A stretch of DNA of 64,000 nt from Juglans regia (Eukaryota; Streptophyta; Magnoliopsida; Fagales; Juglandaceae): NCBI RefSeq assembly GCF_001411555.2, contig NC_049916.1:2480001-2544000 (forward strand). The letters are read 5' to 3'. The position numbers and the translations under genes were made by a program. This document shows, one piece after another, positions 1 to 10,900 of the stretch (position 1 is its first letter; every line of letters starts with the position of its first letter). The notes beneath the pieces are model-generated. The model was not told the DNA's origin. It searched no databases and worked only from the letters and a program-made list of their open reading frames with translations.

Positions 1-889
1 CAGAAAATGCCAAAAACAAAGATAAGTGCAAAACAAGGATAACGTAAAAAAACAAGAGTGGCAATTTCAAATTTTAACTCTGTTCTTACTTGTATGGAAT
101 ATTCAAAACCAAAATTATTCAGCTGGAGTTTATAGTTTCTAATATTCAGTGGACATTATCATAATGCAGCTATCGAAGATAAAACATTTTTTGATATAAT
201 GAATGACCAAAAGCACAAGATATAACCTTAACAACACAGATTTGAGACATTTTCTTCTAATTAGGAAAAACAAATTAGGCAAATGCAGCAAACAACTAAT
301 GCTTGACAATCGTTTTGCAACCATTATATAATTTTTGCAACAATTATACATATCTTTAACCCATTTAATCTTTTTCATATTAATGAAAATACATGCAATA
401 ATAAGGACCTCAAGACAATCCAAAACGATGTCAGCATCTAATGGTTAAGAGTTATTTTATTAGAAGTGACTTATGGTTAAGAAACAAGTGAAGAATAACC
501 ATTAGTTCCACGTTTAGCTCAAGACACAGCCCAAGCAAGCATACATGTTGAACAAAAAAAAACCCTAATTGAAACCAGAGAACATATCAGTCCACAATTT
601 TCTTCTGGGTCAGATTGCCTCTTTTTCCTTTATTGGTAAGTTATGCACCCAATGAGTCATGAACTCAAGACCTCACCTCAATGACTTTATTGGCATTTTT
701 GGTTGGATTGAGGGGAAATATCAATGTCACCTCAAAAAATAAATAAATAAAGACATAAGACCTGGCCACTAAATAATCATATGCATGCAATAAAGAAGCC
801 AAACAAGGCATAACTCTGCACTTCTTCTGTACAAGGGTGCACTCTTTTCTTTCAATGAAAAATTATCAATTATTGATAATAAAACACAC

Positions 890-3800
890 CTTCCTTTTCA
901 TCTCTTTAAGCATGTCTTCAAGACCAGCCCGCTGTGCACCAAGAGTTTCCAATTGCCTCTGTATCATTGAGCATGCAAAGTTAAAAATAGTTTTTTTTAT
1001 AAGTAGCATGCAAAGTTAAAAATAGTCAAACATAAAAGTAGCACATACAAATCTTAAAACACCTTTGAGATTAGGAATGGGACCTTTAGATCTAATCTCT
1101 AAAGTAAAATATTTAATGGACAGATCTTATTTCTGGGACACTTTGCCTAAGAGTCCTTGAAAGTAAGAAAGTAGATGTATTCCAGTTTACACCAATGTTT
1201 CCAGCTCCCAATATACCATGTACAGTTTCAACTCTTTTTTTCTATAAGTAAAAAGTAATTTTATTAGAAACAAATGTATAGGTGAAGCCCTTGTATACAG
1301 GAAGTATATAAAAGAAAACACCTAGATACATTCTAAGAAAAACAACAGAAAATCACGTACAGTTTCAACTTTTATGGTAGTTTGTTTGTTTTGTGTACCA
1401 CCACTCCACATATCTAGTCAGTTTAAAGAATAAACCCCAAAATGTAGGTTTCAAGAACATGTTGACACAGGAAGCGGATAAGTTGGAGACACACGTGCAC
1501 ACATGCATGTATGTATGTATTTATATAGATATATAGATACATTGCATGCCAATGTACCACATGCCAGTCATTAAGCACAAGTCCAAAGCATCAGTGCAAC
1601 TGGTTAATACTTAACTTCTGATAAGTAAAAGTGAATTTTATTAAAGCAAGAACTAGGCATAGCCCAAGTACATAGGAAGTATACAACTAAGAGCACCTAG
1701 TTACGATTAGGAGCTAGAGATGGATACAAGGAAATCATGGAAATTAGCCCCATTCAAAACAATAACCATGGCCCAAAAAGCGGAAAGCAAAAAATTTATG
1801 TGCCACATGCAACTTGTATTTGCACCTCTTAACAACTTACGTGCCGCATGCAGTGCAGAAACACTTATTTCTCCAATCTTTCTACAAATAGCTAGGAGTT
1901 CATGGGAAACCTATCCTTCTACAAATTCTAAGCATTAAAATTCAGACTTTACAAACCTAGAATAACGATGCCAAAGGTAAAGTCCAACCACAAAAAACAA
2001 ATCAATATAAATACATGATACCAATTATATTTAAGTAAAAATGTTAAAATCATATATATTCAATAAAAATAGAATGATATCATGCCATTTTTAACTATTA
2101 AAACAGCAAGATATCTACACTGTAAGTTATGTGAAACAACCAGCATGATGTGCCTAGACTGTTTACATCTTGTCTAAAGCTTCACAAAATTCTCCAAACA
2201 GGTTCAGCTCCTGCCTGGGGCGTGCTTACACTGTAAGTATTCTCGAAACAGATGAGAGGATGAAAAGAAATGTCCCTTATGACATGTACATAATTCGCTG
2301 CAAAAAACTGATTTTTTTTTTTTTTTTTGGGGGGGGGGCAAGGGGGCAAGGAGAGGAGTGAATGATAATAAAAATAAATAAAAAATAAAAAGGAAGAAGA
2401 ACAAAAAAAGAGCATAATCAAGCATTATATATTGGGGAAAATGTCGAAAAGACTTCTTTGGCTCATAATTTAAAGAAGAGGAAAATCTGATCTGTGTTCT
2501 TGAGGTATGCCTATTGTCGTCAATAAAATTAACATTTACTTATCAAAAACTATTAAAGAAAATATTTACCAAGCTCTGCTTCAGGGCACCAACGACAGCA
2601 TCTTCATTGGAATCTAGGGACATTATGGGTCTTGCCAAAGTTGGGAGGGCCGATTCAATCTGACAAAAGAAAATCCACATATAGGGTTTCATAGCATGTT
2701 GAACTAATAGACAGCAGTAAATTATTTAAAAACCAGCAGGTAAACAACGCTGGCCAATCCATAGCATCAAAAGCTCTATACCTAGATTGCTAAATCTAAA
2801 CGAGGAAAAATACAGGAGAAAAACAAAATGAAGCAACTAAATGAAACAGTTTTTCAGTAATTTGTGAATTCTGATTATCCCAAAAAAATATTAGAAGTGG
2901 GCACTGCAAAATGCTTTTATTATTGGTGTGAGAAAAGGCGAACGAAAACTTGGGCCATATTTGTTTCACTAAAAATGAAGAACAAAGAAATAAAATCCTA
3001 ACAACTTCTAAAAAATTTGAAAAAATAAAGTCTTATGTGGTAGGAAAATGCATCCAAAATTCTATTGCAGAACGTATTTTTTCTTTCTAGAAAAAACTAA
3101 ACTTTTGAGGTGCTGAGTTTAATTTAGAGATATTTCAGAAAGCAAAGTTCTCAAAAATTGAAAGTATCAATACCTTCATTGTCTGAGGCTCTTTCCATTT
3201 CTCCATTCTAATAAAAATAACTCAATCCTAAACAAGTTGAAAATTGAAAACAAAATGTTTTTCAGGATTTTTTTTTTTTTGATAAGTAAGTTTTTCAGGA
3301 TATTATTACCAAATAAAATAAACTTTCCACTAAAACAAAAACAGACTAAACTTAAAGGGCTACAAAATTTGTCCCAAAAAATCTAAATATGCAAAAGACA
3401 AAACAATGAATAAAGGAATGCCTTTGAAACTCTTATTAATACATTTTCCATATAGTCTCTTTGCTTAAGTGCATGACTGATGGATCCCACGAGAACTATA
3501 TTATAGTAACCAGAGTTTTTTTTTTTTTTTTATTCATAGGAACGGGAGGCATAGCCCAAGTACACAGGATGTCTACATGAGAAGTATAGAGTTTCATTTT
3601 TTTTATAAGTAAAAGAAAGAAAGTGATAATTATAGTAACCAGAGTTAACTATTAAATATAAACAATAAAAACTATTAGACAAACATACCGGACGGTGATC
3701 AAGGATTGACATCAGTGCTGAATGTTCCCTGACTGAACGCTCAATACGGCCATCACTTTCAGCTGCTTGCTTCAAGTTAGCCGCAAATCTATTCAACCTA

Positions 3801-5617
3801 TCCAGTAAATTCTTTGTTAGAGTGCTGGACTGAGGTCTGGTCCACCGTGTTCCAAATTGGCTTCTAAATTGAGCATCTTCTCCTTCCTCTTTCTGCAAGA
3901 GCTCCTCTATCTGGACCAGCATTTCCTGGTTTACCCTCCTCAGATCCCTAAGCTGCTCTAACTCTGCTTCCAAACCAGCTGGACCCCCACTTATCTGCAC
4001 TGCCTCCACATCTTCTTTAAGATCAGAAGGGAGAGTAAAATTGCCTTCTAATGCAAATATAGATTCCGGTTGGTCCATCTCCTTGAGCCTTACTCGTGTC
4101 AACTCACTGGCTTGTTGTAATTTTTCAGCTTGTGTTCGAATAATGTCATCCACCATTTCAGTGTACCTGGAAAGAGCCTTAGCGCTGCTGTCCGGAACAA
4201 GACTTGCAAACATCTTCTCCTTGCTTGCATCCAATACGTCATTCATTACCATTGACTTAACCAAGGAGAATGCGGGAAGAGGTGGTAAAGAACTGGGGGA
4301 AGGAACCCTCATGAGGTAAACCCTATCATTCTCTTTGATGGCCCTCTCTAGGTTTCGGTTTAAATTAGCCTCCAACTTGTTAATTGCATCCAGAAGTTGT
4401 GCTGCAGCACCCTTTGAGGATTTCTTTACCTCGGTTAAAGCACTAACCCCACTCCTCAACCGTGCGATTTCCTCCGCAATCTCTTCTTTCTCGTGAAGCT
4501 CTAAACTGTACCTATAGCATGCTTCTGCATAAAACAGAGCTGTCTTCAGTTGCACGTGAGATATCCAGCCCTTTTCAAAATGCTGGTTCAAAGGTGAAAC
4601 GTTCAGGGCTGCCAAAGCCTCCTCATAGTAAACCCCCACCTGTAATGACGTCCATATCTCTAAGAAACTTGAGACAAAAAGAATATCGATGACCGAACAA
4701 ACCCGACATAATGATAAGTCAAATTTTATTCTACATGTGGGTTACAAATATGTACTAGAGAGTCCCAAATTACAATTTTATTAAATGCAACTACAGTTCA
4801 CTATAGCAGCACGTTATCGCTATTGCAAAAATCCCAGTTTCATGTTTTTTTTACGAATGAGCCAAATTAACAATCCTATCTATTTGACCAAATTTGATCA
4901 CTTATCTAATTCATTTAGTTGTTACCTAACAAATTTTTGTTCACAGACCTGCCTGGAGATCTTGCCGCAGACTCCCGGGGTGCTCCCTTTGGCTATGGTA
5001 TTCTCGAACACGCATTCCTGCGCCTGCGCCAGCATCAGGCGCTCGAGCATGCCGGCACACTCGATGGATATGTCCACAGTCGAGGAGCTCCCGATAGACG
5101 CTTTTGTAGACGCATTATCTCTCAGAAACGCGAACGCCCCAGCCGCCCCCATGAATGCGTGTGATGCCTGCCTCCTTCCATCGACCGTGGCCCGATCGTA
5201 GGAGAGCCCAATTTGGCTGTACACGGCGCCCAAATTGAAGAGCACGGCGGCCTTCTCCAAATGAATGTTCTGCTGCGAGGCCTTATGCTTCTGCTTAAAA
5301 GCATCGTGCCAGATGAAGGTGACAGTGTTTATGTGGTCCTTGTCAGGGGAGATGGGGAAGCGAGTCTCGACGAGGCAGAGGGCCTTGAAGTAATTCTGAA
5401 GGATATCTCGACGGGCGGTTGGGGTAGGGTCGGATAGGCGCTCGATATCGGAGCGGAGTTGGTTAAGAGTTTGGAGGTCGTCCTCGAGGTTCTGGGCCTC
5501 GCGGTCCGAGTAATTGAAGGCGATGAAGTTGCGGAGCGGGCGGTAGAGGTCGACGGAATTGGTCTTCTTCTCGAAGATCGCGAGCATTATATTGGTGGCA
5601 GTCGCCGATCCAGCCAT
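890..5617 (-). CDS. ALIX: ALIX homologue, BRO1-domain ESCRT accessory protein (3' end beyond left edge)
   Basis: Four coding exons read on the minus strand: 4949-5617, 3689-4639, 2570-2659 and 890-958, joined in phase by GT-AG introns (223, 317, 30 and 23 codons). The protein starts MAGSATATN and matches plant ALIX throughout: an N-terminal BRO1 domain (about residues 8-390), then coiled-coil sequence of the V domain, including the motif PTLARPIMSLD. The next conserved segment, usually starting DDILPKLM, is not in positions 1-889, so the rest of the V domain and the proline-rich tail lie outside. ALIX links ESCRT-III to endosomal cargo sorting and vacuolar delivery in the cytosol and on late endosomes. 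An in-frame Met 41 codons upstream (5740) exists, but family members begin at the MLAIFEKKT region, so 5617 is preferred. The large second exon carries no stop before its donor. Confidence 0.93.
1233..1352 (-). mobile_element. LINE 3'-end fragment in ALIX intron region
   Basis: A T-rich run followed by ATAAGTA and the block that reads, on the minus strand, TACTTCCTGTATACAAGGGC. The same tail recurs at 1617, 3516, 7232 and 9320; the last copy still carries LINE ORF2 coding sequence, so this is a 5'-truncated LINE copy with its poly-A at the left. Confidence 0.6.
1617..1715 (-). mobile_element. LINE 3'-end fragment
   Basis: Second copy of the same tail: ATAAGTAAAAGTGAATTTTATTAAAG, then the GGCATAGCCCAAGTACATAGG block on the plus strand. 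It is about 85% like the copy at 9320 by eye. It has no coding capacity. Confidence 0.6.
3516..3622 (-). mobile_element. LINE 3'-end fragments in ALIX intron 2
   Basis: A T run at 3516-3530 is followed by ATTCATAGGAACGGGAGGCATAGCCCAAGTACACAGG on the plus strand, and a short second T-rich ATAAGTA start follows at 3599. It lies just downstream of the donor at 3688, within the intron between coding exons 2 and 3. Confidence 0.55.
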
Positions 5618-6399
5618 AGCAGAGGAATCGGACTTGGATCGAAGAAGAAGAATTGGGTGAGTCAATCCGAGACTGTTTTTATTTTTCGGGGGTGATGCAA
5701 AGTAGAGCAGAGTCGTGCGATTATGGATCGGTGGGCCCAATTAGTAAAGCGTTACCCACTGCATGGTTAAGAATAGCCCAGGCCCACCAAGTGTGTCCAT
5801 TACGCCGCGCTTCAAATAACACGGTATCGCACTCTTTCTCGAGACACGTGGAGTCCGCGTACCGCCAACGTTGTGTTTATATAAAAAAAAAATATTTATC
5901 ATTTATTTTTTTTATCATCTTCTCAACATTTTATAATATAATATTAAATAATAAATTTATAAATAAAATATAATAAATAATTTTTACATTATGAAATAAT
6001 AATAAAATAATAATAAATAAAATAATAAATAAAATTATTCGTCTATATATTCTAAGGAACAAAAAATAAAAAATTTCACCGATCATTTACTGCAAAAGAA
6101 CTTGAAAAATAATAAGCTTGCAGTTTAAATTACTCTAATTTAAATTCAAAATCCATTTTAATTCATCTTAATTAATTTTATTTTATTATTATAATTTTTT
6201 TAAAATTTTATATAAAATATAATAAATAACTCAATTTTTACACTCCTATTCACAAAATATTTTAACTCCCCTTACCCAAATCACTATATTGCTTCGCTCA
6301 TCTACCATGAATGAGGTGAAAGTGGGATGCAGACGCGTATATATAGCATAAGTACGTATATATGTGTGTGTGTATATATATATACACGCAACCATCGGA
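5618..6399. promoter_or_regulatory. Divergent intergenic region between ALIX and the FAM133-like gene, with TGGGCY motifs
   Basis: The two genes are transcribed away from each other. On the ALIX side, TGGGCC or TGGGCT motifs lie at about 5729-5738 and 5774-5787, read on the minus strand. These resemble site II elements of growth-related plant promoters. The centre, 5880-6250, is very AT-rich and holds no open frame. On the other side a (TA)(TG)(TA) microsatellite at 6355-6386 precedes the presumed FAM133-like leader. Promoter assignment is inferred from position and motifs only. Confidence 0.5.
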
Positions 6400-7231
6400 C
6401 CTCCTAGAGAGAGAGAGAATTTATGCAGGGAAGTGAAGGGTAAGACCCTGAGGAAGTCAAGCCCTAGCACAAGCACGAACTCGGCTCCATCACCTCTCTC
6501 CGATCTGCGCCTCCTTCGCTTACTCTTGGATTTAGGTACGAGATTTTCGATCCTTGGTTTTGCGTTTTATCGATCTGCTGAGTTTGCCTAGGGCTTTGTC
6601 TGGTTTTATGTACTTCATTGATTTTTCCGAAGGTTCATGATCTGGAAGGTCCAAGTATTTTTTTGTGTGAGGGGTTTTTGTTGAACTCAATCTTTGGCTT
6701 CAAAATTTGTAATTTTTATTTGTAGTTTATAGTTTAGTTGTTAAATTTCTTATTTTCTTCTTGACATTATTGGTTTGCGTAGATTTGTATTTTTCTACTT
6801 TTTTTTTTAATTTCTTTCAGGGATTTTAGCTGATTGGAAAAACATTATTCAAAATATAAATTTGTTATATCTTGTTTCCCCAATTTGTTTTTTTGTTGAG
6901 AAAGATAAGTTGAAGCAAACAAGAAAAAAATGATAAACTATCTTTCTTTCCCTGTATGTTCGGTTGCTGAGAAAGATACGTTGAAGGAAACGAGAAAAAA
7001 ATGATAAAATGTTTTTCTTTTTCTATTGTCGGGACTCGAGGAAACAGAAGATGTTAACTTCTGCCCTTGCAAAAGATCTGTTTGCTTGGTTAGGTTTCAT
7101 TGGGTTTTTGTCCGTTTATGGAAGTGAACGCTGCACATGATTGAGCTGGCTATTTTACTTGTAAATTTTCTTAGTATCAGAAAAGGGTATGAATTGTTTT
7201 TTTTTTTCCCCATTATGAGCAAATGATATAA

Positions 7232-7905
7232 GTTTTTTTTTTTTTTATATGTAATCAAGAAGTTTTATTCATAAGAATAGGCAAAGCCGAAGTACTTGGG
7301 GAGTATAGATGAGAAGTATGTAACTAGAGTTCACAACCAACAGTAAAAGGTCATGGACATTTAGTGCATGTTTGAGATTGTGGTGAGAAATATAGCTTAT
7401 TGCTTTAGGACTTATAGCTTATAACTTAAGTAATAAGTTCTACTATTAAAAAATTATTTATTGTTTGATAATTATATGTTTAAAGTACTTTTAAACATGT
7501 TACGTTTGTTTGGAAACAATTTAAAAAAGTGTTTTCTGATGTAGAAATTACGATTATTTGAATTTTTAAAAATTATGATCACATCCTTAAAAGTTTTAAA
7601 GTTGTAATTATTTGAAAATTGTATGGGTATTTTCGTCCATTAACAGTCTTTTTAAAATTCGAATTACGTTCCGCATTATCCGGAAAAGCACGTTTGAGGA
7701 AAAGCATCAAAATGATGTTTTTTTCCTCAAACGTACTTTTTAGCTTATTTAAGATTAAACGTGCTTTAATATGTAATACCCAAATAACCTAATTTTTTCA
7801 TTAAAGAGTTTTTAAGACTATTTAAGCACTTTTTAAGACTCCTACCGCAACCTCAAACAGGCCCTTAGTCCGTTACAAACAATGGCCCCCCCACCCATAA
7901 GAAAA
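7232..7905 (-). mobile_element. LINE 3' end interrupted by a Harbinger-like element
   Basis: T-rich run at 7232-7246, then TATGTAATCAAGAAGTTTTATTCATAAG and GGCAAAGCCGAAGTACTTGG on the plus strand. Homology to the LINE copy at 9320 stops at 7363 and resumes at 7865 with GTCCGTTACAAACAATGGCC. The missing stretch in between is the separate 501-bp element at 7364-7864. Confidence 0.7.
7364..7864. mobile_element. PIF/Harbinger-type (Tourist-like) MITE, 501 bp, with TTA target duplication
   Basis: Ends GTGCATGTTTGAGATTGTGG and, as reverse complement, GGGCCTGTTTGAGGTTGCGG form imperfect terminal inverted repeats. TTA flanks both sides (7361-7363 and 7865-7867). The related LINE copy at 9433-9475 shows the uninterrupted sequence GGACATTAAGTCCATTACAAA, so that copy serves as an empty site. 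There is no transposase frame. A TTA duplication and a GGGCCTGTTTG-like end are typical of PIF/Harbinger. Confidence 0.8.
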
Positions 7906-7929
7906 AAATGATATAAAGTAAATGATATA

Positions 7930-8010
7930 AGGGCCTGTTTGAGATTTAGGAGTATACGATTTATGATTATGATTGTGAGAGTGTTTTCTGACTATATTTT
8001 TCTTTATTAT
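7930..8010. mobile_element. End fragment of the same Harbinger-like family
   Basis: The sequence at 7931 begins AAGGGCCTGTTTGAGATTT and continues into AT-rich DNA ending at GTGTTTTCTG, resembling the end and subterminal part of the element at 7364-7864. No second end is recognisable, so it is a fragment abutting the second leader exon at 8024. Confidence 0.45.
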
Positions 8011-9171
8011 CTTCTTTCTACAGGCTTTAGTTATCTTGCACAGTGTAAGCCTTGCAGTTTGGACTTCAAAGTTCGGATTGCATATTTGATAATAAGAGAG
8101 TTCTGTTTCTACACATAAGGTAAGAAAGTCGGATCAAGTTTGTTTGCTTTTGGTGTTCTTTGGTGGACAAAGATGTTCTTTCTTTGTTTAACATTTTATT
8201 TTGTTATATGCACATAAATTTTGCATATCAAATAATATATGTTGTGCTCTTCGCTTGTAAAAAAACTCTTGTGCGCTGATTTCCTAAAAAATTATGGGGA
8301 ATGAAGTAGCCTGTTATTGGAAATACAAAATTGGAAGTTGCACCCAAGAATTATGTGGGATAGCTTGTCCATGTTATTCAATTTTTATGTGGTTATAAAG
8401 TCTATTTAAAGAATGGAGAAATGAAATGCTTGTGATGACAGGATGCAAGAGGGCTAGAGGTATTTCGTTTGGTTCCCAAAGAATTTCCTATGTGAAAGAA
8501 ATAGTTTTTGAAAGAACAAAAACAAAACAAGAAATAGTTTTTGAAAGAAGGAAAACAAAACGATGATCAGGGAATTCTAACAGTTTTTTTTTTTTAATTT
8601 GGGGGGGTGGGGGGCTGATTTGGGTTTATAAAACCTTTAGGAATACATTTCTTATATGTCAAGAAGTTTACCTGAGATAGATTCCGTAGGGCCTTATATA
8701 TGATAAGCAAGGGAGTCCTGAGCCTTTTATAAATAGCCAAGAACATTATGAGTATAAATTGAAGTGTTTGTTTAGCTGAAATTGTTGATCTGCCATTTTT
8801 ATCATCAAAGGAATTTGGCAAAAGCATAGACGCCCCCAAATTTCAATTATCAAGGTTGCCAATACCAGCTCATTCTAACTTTCTCGTTGGAGTATGTGAT
8901 GTGTAACAATGCATTGTGTGAGTTGTTGAACTGTCTCTGGTGATATCTGATTTAGATCAATTCATTTAAATTAGTGTTATATGCTGAAGTTATATCATTG
9001 CATGTCGTCTTGTTCCTTCTTATCTGGGTGGATTGTGTGACATACTACTTGGAAGCATAATTTGTCAAGCTGATATAAAGAATGTTATACATTGTATTAT
9101 TCATTACAGGCACTTGTCACAACCTGTTTAATAGATGTTAGTCATATAATTGCAAATTCCATATATTGCAT

Positions 9172-9335
9172 ACTCCTTGTGTACTTGGGCTATGCCTAAT
9201 TACTTGATTTAATAAATTTATTTTTACCTGTAAAAAATATTATTGCAAATTCCATATTATTTCTTTTTGTATACTCCTTGTGTAATTGGGTTACTTGGTT
9301 TAATAAATTTCTTTTTACTTGTTTTTTTTTTTTTT
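9172..9335 (+). mobile_element. Two LINE 3'-end fragments, plus orientation
   Basis: Two tandem short copies in the opposite orientation to the next element: GCATACTCCTTGTGTACTTGG at 9169 and TATACTCCTTGTGTAATTGGG at 9270, each followed by ATTTAATAAATTT-like sequence and a T/A-rich tail. They are tails only, with no coding sequence. Confidence 0.5.
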
Positions 9336-9578
9336 ATCAGTAATCGAGAAGTTTTATTTATAATAATAAGCAAAGCCCAAGTACACAGGGAGTATACATG
9401 AGAAGTACCTAGCTATAATTTACAACGGAAAGAAGAAAGTCATGGACATTAAGTCCATTACAAACAATAGCCCCCACCCAAGAAAACAATATTTTAAAGA
9501 AAAAAACTTTCAGCTCCTCCATTGTTCTCTCTTGGTTTTCTAAGCTTCTATCATTTTGCTCCCTCCAAATACAATTTC
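9320..9578 (-). mobile_element. 5'-truncated LINE with ORF2 C-terminal codons
   Basis: On the minus strand from about 9565 a frame reads WREQNDRSLENQERTMEELK, then further residues including GAIVCNGLNVHDFL, and stops near 9420. This is the C-terminal end typical of plant L1-type ORF2 proteins. A short 3' untranslated stretch with the CCCTGTGTACTTGGGCT block and a poly-A tail (T run at 9320-9335 on the plus strand) follows. This copy identifies the family of all the shorter tails in the window. Confidence 0.75.
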
Positions 9579-10027
9579 TTTTTACTTGTAAAAAATATAT
9601 TTTTGTTTTGATTAATAAACAAAATTTTATTGATCATAAGAATAGTTGCATGGTTTAATATATTAGTTGTGAAATACTTTTGGGTGCAAAAAAATTTCTA
9701 GGGGTCACATCCTATCGGTGAAAAGCCGATGATTTACTCGGTCAGTGTGATGGGACACATTACACAAGTCTGGGGTTTAAGCAGATAAAAGACTTGTTGC
9801 ATTTACACGTTCTCCAGGATTCCTCGTCATCAAAAAATATATTAGTTGTGTACCTAATTTGAAATAATTATAAAAGGATGTTTTATTATTCATTAAATGC
9901 TCTTTATTATTTTCTACAGCTATGATTTGATGATAGAAGAGCTAACATTGTTTTTTCTCTTCTGTGAGATGTACTTCTGGTCATCATCATACCAACATGC
10001 AGGTATTGAGCTGGTTTTTATATTTCA

Positions 10028-10900
10028 ATGGATGCCAAGAGGTTCATCCAATTGGTCGAGGAGAAAAAGAAGAGAGCTTTGGAAAAGAAAGAGGCCCCTT
10101 TGAAATGGGAACAGAAGCTTGAAGCTGCTGCCAAGGCAAAGGCTGATGCTGAAGCCAAAGAGCGGAAGCTGAAGGCTGCAAAGCATAAAAGAAAATCTCT
10201 GTCCCATTCTGATAGTGACAGTGATGGTGACAGCAGTGATGGGGGAAGAAAATCAAATAAAAGAGCCCACAAGAAGCATGGAAAGCATGCCCACTCCGAC
10301 TGGGGTGGTGACAATGAAAAGTGCAAGGAGAAAAAATCCAAGAAAAAGTCTAGGAGACGATCCTATAGCTCTAATGATAACAGCGATGATGAGTATGAGA
10401 GTGACTCTTATGAATATAGGAAGAGAAAGAAGCGAAACCACAGAAGGCACCGACATCACAATTCGACATCTGATTCTAGTGCTGATGGCTCTTCAAGTGA
10501 TGATCATGATGATGATCCAATAAAGAGGAGAGGCCATGCTAAGCATCACAAACACCATAAGCTACCGGAATCTAGTGGTTCAGATTTTCCTAGTGAGACA
10601 GAAGATGGAACAATTCAAAGGAGAAGTCATCCAAAGCTCCACAATCGCCATCACCGGTTGGAGTGTAGTGCTTCAGATTCTTCAAGTGATGAGGAAAATG
10701 GTGCAGTTAGGAGGAAAATTCATGTGAAGCACCATAAACATCATAGACGATCGCATAGGGTGGGGTCAAAGTCATCTGATTCAGATGGCCACAGACACCA
10801 TCAAAGGAGTGAATCTATAGGAAAGTCATCAGATGACAATCGTGAAGAAGCTAAACGATCAACGGACAAGATTTCTGGCTATCACCACCACAAGCATTGA
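10028..10900 (+). CDS. FAM133-like Lys/Ser/His-rich nuclear protein
   Basis: A single coding exon of 290 residues. Residues 1-60 are a charged helix starting MDAKRFIQLVEEKKKRALEK, with the conserved APLKWEQKLE segment seen in plant proteins annotated FAM133-like. The rest is low complexity: SDSDSDGDSSDGG, basic KKSKKKSRRR, then four imperfect 31-residue units at 134-164, 165-195, 196-226 and 227-257, each with a basic/His cluster followed by an acidic-Ser stretch. No enzyme domain is visible. Composition suggests a nuclear protein possibly near RNA processing, with Ser-Asp stretches as candidate CK2 sites; that is inference. The start is the first ATG that opens this frame; the family N-terminus agrees. 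Confidence 0.8.
   Translation: MDAKRFIQLVEEKKKRALEKKEAPLKWEQKLEAAAKAKADAEAKERKLKAAKHKRKSLSHSDSDSDGDSSDGGRKSNKRAHKKHGKHAHSDWGGDNEKCKEKKSKKKSRRRSYSSNDNSDDEYESDSYEYRKRKKRNHRRHRHHNSTSDSSADGSSSDDHDDDPIKRRGHAKHHKHHKLPESSGSDFPSETEDGTIQRRSHPKLHNRHHRLECSASDSSSDEENGAVRRKIHVKHHKHHRRSHRVGSKSSDSDGHRHHQRSESIGKSSDDNREEAKRSTDKISGYHHHKH

Larger units (their letters stand above)
6400..10027 (+). other. Spliced 5' leader of the FAM133-like gene
   Basis: A first leader exon probably ends at 6535 (TTTAG followed by GTACGAG). A second fits 8024-8119, with acceptor TTCTACAG and donor GTAAGA. The last starts at 9920 after TTTCTACAG, or alternatively at 10002 after AACATGCAG. Using 9920 leaves an upstream ATG at 9930 whose frame runs past the main start to 10103; using 10002 removes it. 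Transposons fill the 8119-9920 and 6535-8024 introns. Exon limits are inferred from splice signals without transcript data. Confidence 0.45.

Noticed and set aside
1..889. Further ALIX exon at the left edge
   Set aside because: No frame on the minus strand matches the expected next segment; the remaining exons must lie outside the window.
4922..5740. Longer ALIX start at 5740
   Set aside because: The extra N-terminus is not like family members, and the conserved start MLAIFEKKT lies just after the Met at 5617. The frame also runs past the exon 1 donor.
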